DNA from: Marisa cornuarietis
Taxonomy: Eukaryota; Mollusca; Gastropoda; Architaenioglossa; Ampullariidae
Direction of reading: 5' to 3'
Assembly (NCBI GenBank): GCA_004794655.1
Contig: SMMW01000622.1
Coordinates: 5,207,501 to 5,271,500, forward strand
DNA: 64,000 nt
Shown here: positions 62,683 to 64,000 of the stretch, piece after piece
Layout of the letters: every line of letters begins with the position of its first letter
Position numbering within the stretch: position 1 is the first letter of the stretch
Notes under the pieces: model-generated
Database searches by the model: none
What the model was told of the DNA's origin: nothing
Seen by the model: only the letters and a program-made list of their open reading frames with translations
Made by a program: the position numbers and the translations under genes

Positions 62683-62853
62683 ATGAAGTACATCGCTCTC
62701 CTGGCTATGTATGCCATAATACAGGTACTGCAGTGCCGCTGCAGCAATCTCTTGCGATCATGTACGACATTCTGCAACGCAGCTGCCACTCGAGAAGCAT
62801 TTTCAGTCATGAAGAATACTGCTATGCGTGATGTCATTACAACGAAGTATTGA
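62683..62853 (+). CDS. Possible short secreted cysteine-rich peptide
   Basis: An ATG in AAAATGA context opens 56 codons. The start, MKYIALLAMYAIIQVL, resembles a signal peptide. Next comes a compact cysteine cluster, C-x-C-x6-C-x3-C, then an unremarkable tail ending at TGA. A CTACAG just upstream (62645-62650) could be a splice acceptor. The cysteine spacing is one residue short of the endothelin-type C-x-C-x7-C-x3-C pattern, but no other endothelin residues beyond a Phe-Cys pair are seen, nor any dibasic cleavage site. Not recognised as a known family; chance ORF is a serious alternative. Confidence 0.2.
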   Translation: MKYIALLAMYAIIQVLQCRCSNLLRSCTTFCNAAATREAFSVMKNTAMRDVITTKY

Positions 62854-62885
62854 GTAGTGAGAAGTAATGACAAGTGACATCTTTA

Positions 62886-62890
<5 letters not shown>

Positions 62891-62946
<56 letters not shown>
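62891..62946. repeat. (CA)28 microsatellite
   Basis: 56 uninterrupted bases of CA. Confidence 0.97.
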
Positions 62947-62947
<1 letters not shown>

Positions 62948-62986
62948 CGATCGGGCAGCACAGCTGTAAACAGTCACCAGGCATAA

Positions 62987-63190
62987 TTACGCACCAGACG
63001 AGGTGCGACTCTGATATCTTTGCATTCCCCGATCAAAGAATGCTATTTCAGCTGGATGCAGGTGCACCGTCGGCAGTAGGTACACCAGGGGATCTTCTGA
63101 TGAGGAACAGCTGCGACAGGAAGTTGCAAATGTCGACACGAACAGTCCTTTCAGGAGCATCAAAAGGTAGACAGACAGTCCCAAAGTCAT
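62987..63190 (-). CDS. Possible short secreted protein or signal-peptide exon
   Basis: From the in-frame ATG at 63190 the minus strand encodes 67 residues starting MTLGLSVYLLMLLKGLFVS, a signal-peptide-like hydrophobic segment, then TFATSCRSCSSSEDPLVYLL. A GTGCGT at the end of the frame could act as a splice donor, so this may be a first exon. The same frame stays open upstream with proline-rich residues that look non-coding. No family recognised. Confidence 0.2.
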   Translation of the reverse strand: MTLGLSVYLLMLLKGLFVSTFATSCRSCSSSEDPLVYLLPTVHLHPAEIAFFDRGMQRYQSRTSSGA

Positions 63191-63199
63191 CTGGCTCAC

Positions 63200-64000
63200 C
63201 CTCGCGGTGATTTCCCAAGAGACGGGAGCTGGGCGTGGGGGGGGGGGGATTGCGATGAAGGGAACTCGATGTGGGGCAGGAGAGGTAAAGTCAGATGATA
63301 CTGACGCGTTGTCAAGGACACACAGCGGTTCCATCTTCCTCGACGATGAAGAAAAAATGGCAGCAGACACCAGTGCCTGAGCAGAACGCCAAGGCAGAGT
63401 TAGAGCATTGTGAGGTACATGTCTTGGGTGGCACTGAGTGGCCAAGAGAGAGAAAGACTCAAGACTATGCAGGTTCTGTCATGTTCATTTTTTTTTCATT
63501 TATTTTTATTTATAGGATGTCTGGATAGTTCAAATCCCGTACATTGTACTGTTCGTCTTTTAAAATTCACTTAACAGGCTGTTAGTCAAAGAAACACTTC
63601 AATATTAAATACATAACGCTGACGTCAGTAACGAAGTTTCCTTCCCCGCTTCCTCCGTCTCCCTCCCTCTCCATTCCCCACTCCCCACCCCACACACGAC
63701 GTTTTCGGATTAGCTCTGTGTGCTGTGTTTTACAGCCATGCTGTGATCCCAGCAAAACTGTCTTCCTATGCCATAACACTGTAACATTGTATCAATTTTA
63801 TCACTATCAACGTTATCGTTTTAAAAAAACACCGTAATGGTCTTCGCTTTATTGGTTTTTGGCGGATATCTTCAATATTAATGGGGCAAAAACCAAAGCC
63901 AGATCTCTAAATCTCCAGATACATTGTGTTTGCAGCGCTGTGTAGAAGGGGTACCTTGCTGTGGAGGAAATGCAGCCATGACATTTGTTTTAAGCTCATT
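63200..64000. other. No gene recognised
   Basis: G-run at about 63237-63249, T-rich tract near 63487-63512, C-rich pyrimidine tract near 63640-63700. Short ORFs only. Confidence 0.5.

Overview
The window is nuclear DNA from an animal, most likely a gastropod mollusc. It holds an intron-containing gene for actin-related protein 3 (ARP3) whose predicted product is 418 residues, the same length as the human protein. It also holds two intronless rhodopsin-like receptors of the kind expanded in molluscan chemosensory families. The rest is gene-poor and carries tRNA-derived SINEs, CR1/L2-like LINE relics, small inverted-repeat DNA transposons and microsatellites. No bacterial, organellar or viral gene was recognised. 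I cannot name a species.

Layout. 1-24.9 kb: no recognisable gene; SINEs, one hAT-like repeat family in several pieces, a 141-bp inverted-repeat element and simple repeats. 25.0-29.8 kb: a small transposon, then a sharply CpG-depleted block (about 26.05-28.86 kb) between two CpG-rich stretches, one with an NRF-1-type site; this could be an unrecognised transcription unit. 29.8-32.8 kb: a decayed LINE, itself interrupted by a 263-bp transposon, all lying between the two ends of an older inverted-repeat element with matching 5-bp flanks. 35.2-36.5 kb and 42.2-43.4 kb: the two receptors, same strand, about 5.7 kb apart, separated by transposon debris (two abutting small transposons, a minus-strand LINE piece, a deleted Tigger/pogo copy). 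44.2-44.5 kb: a possible small secreted immunoglobulin-like gene with a signal-peptide exon and a 67-bp intron. 45-49.1 kb: repeats and LINE fragments. 49.3-57.6 kb: ARP3 on the minus strand, 11 coding exons, with a long inferred 3' UTR. 57.7-64 kb: mostly non-coding, microsatellite-rich, with two weak candidates for short secreted peptides.

How the genes relate. The two receptors are tandem duplicates that share an 86-bp stretch identical even at silent sites, which suggests recent gene conversion. ARP3 is a cytoskeletal housekeeping gene (branched-actin nucleation as part of the Arp2/3 complex) and has no functional link to the receptors. The ARP3 body and the block at 26-28.9 kb share low CpG content, which in molluscs usually marks methylated, steadily transcribed gene bodies. 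That reading is inference.
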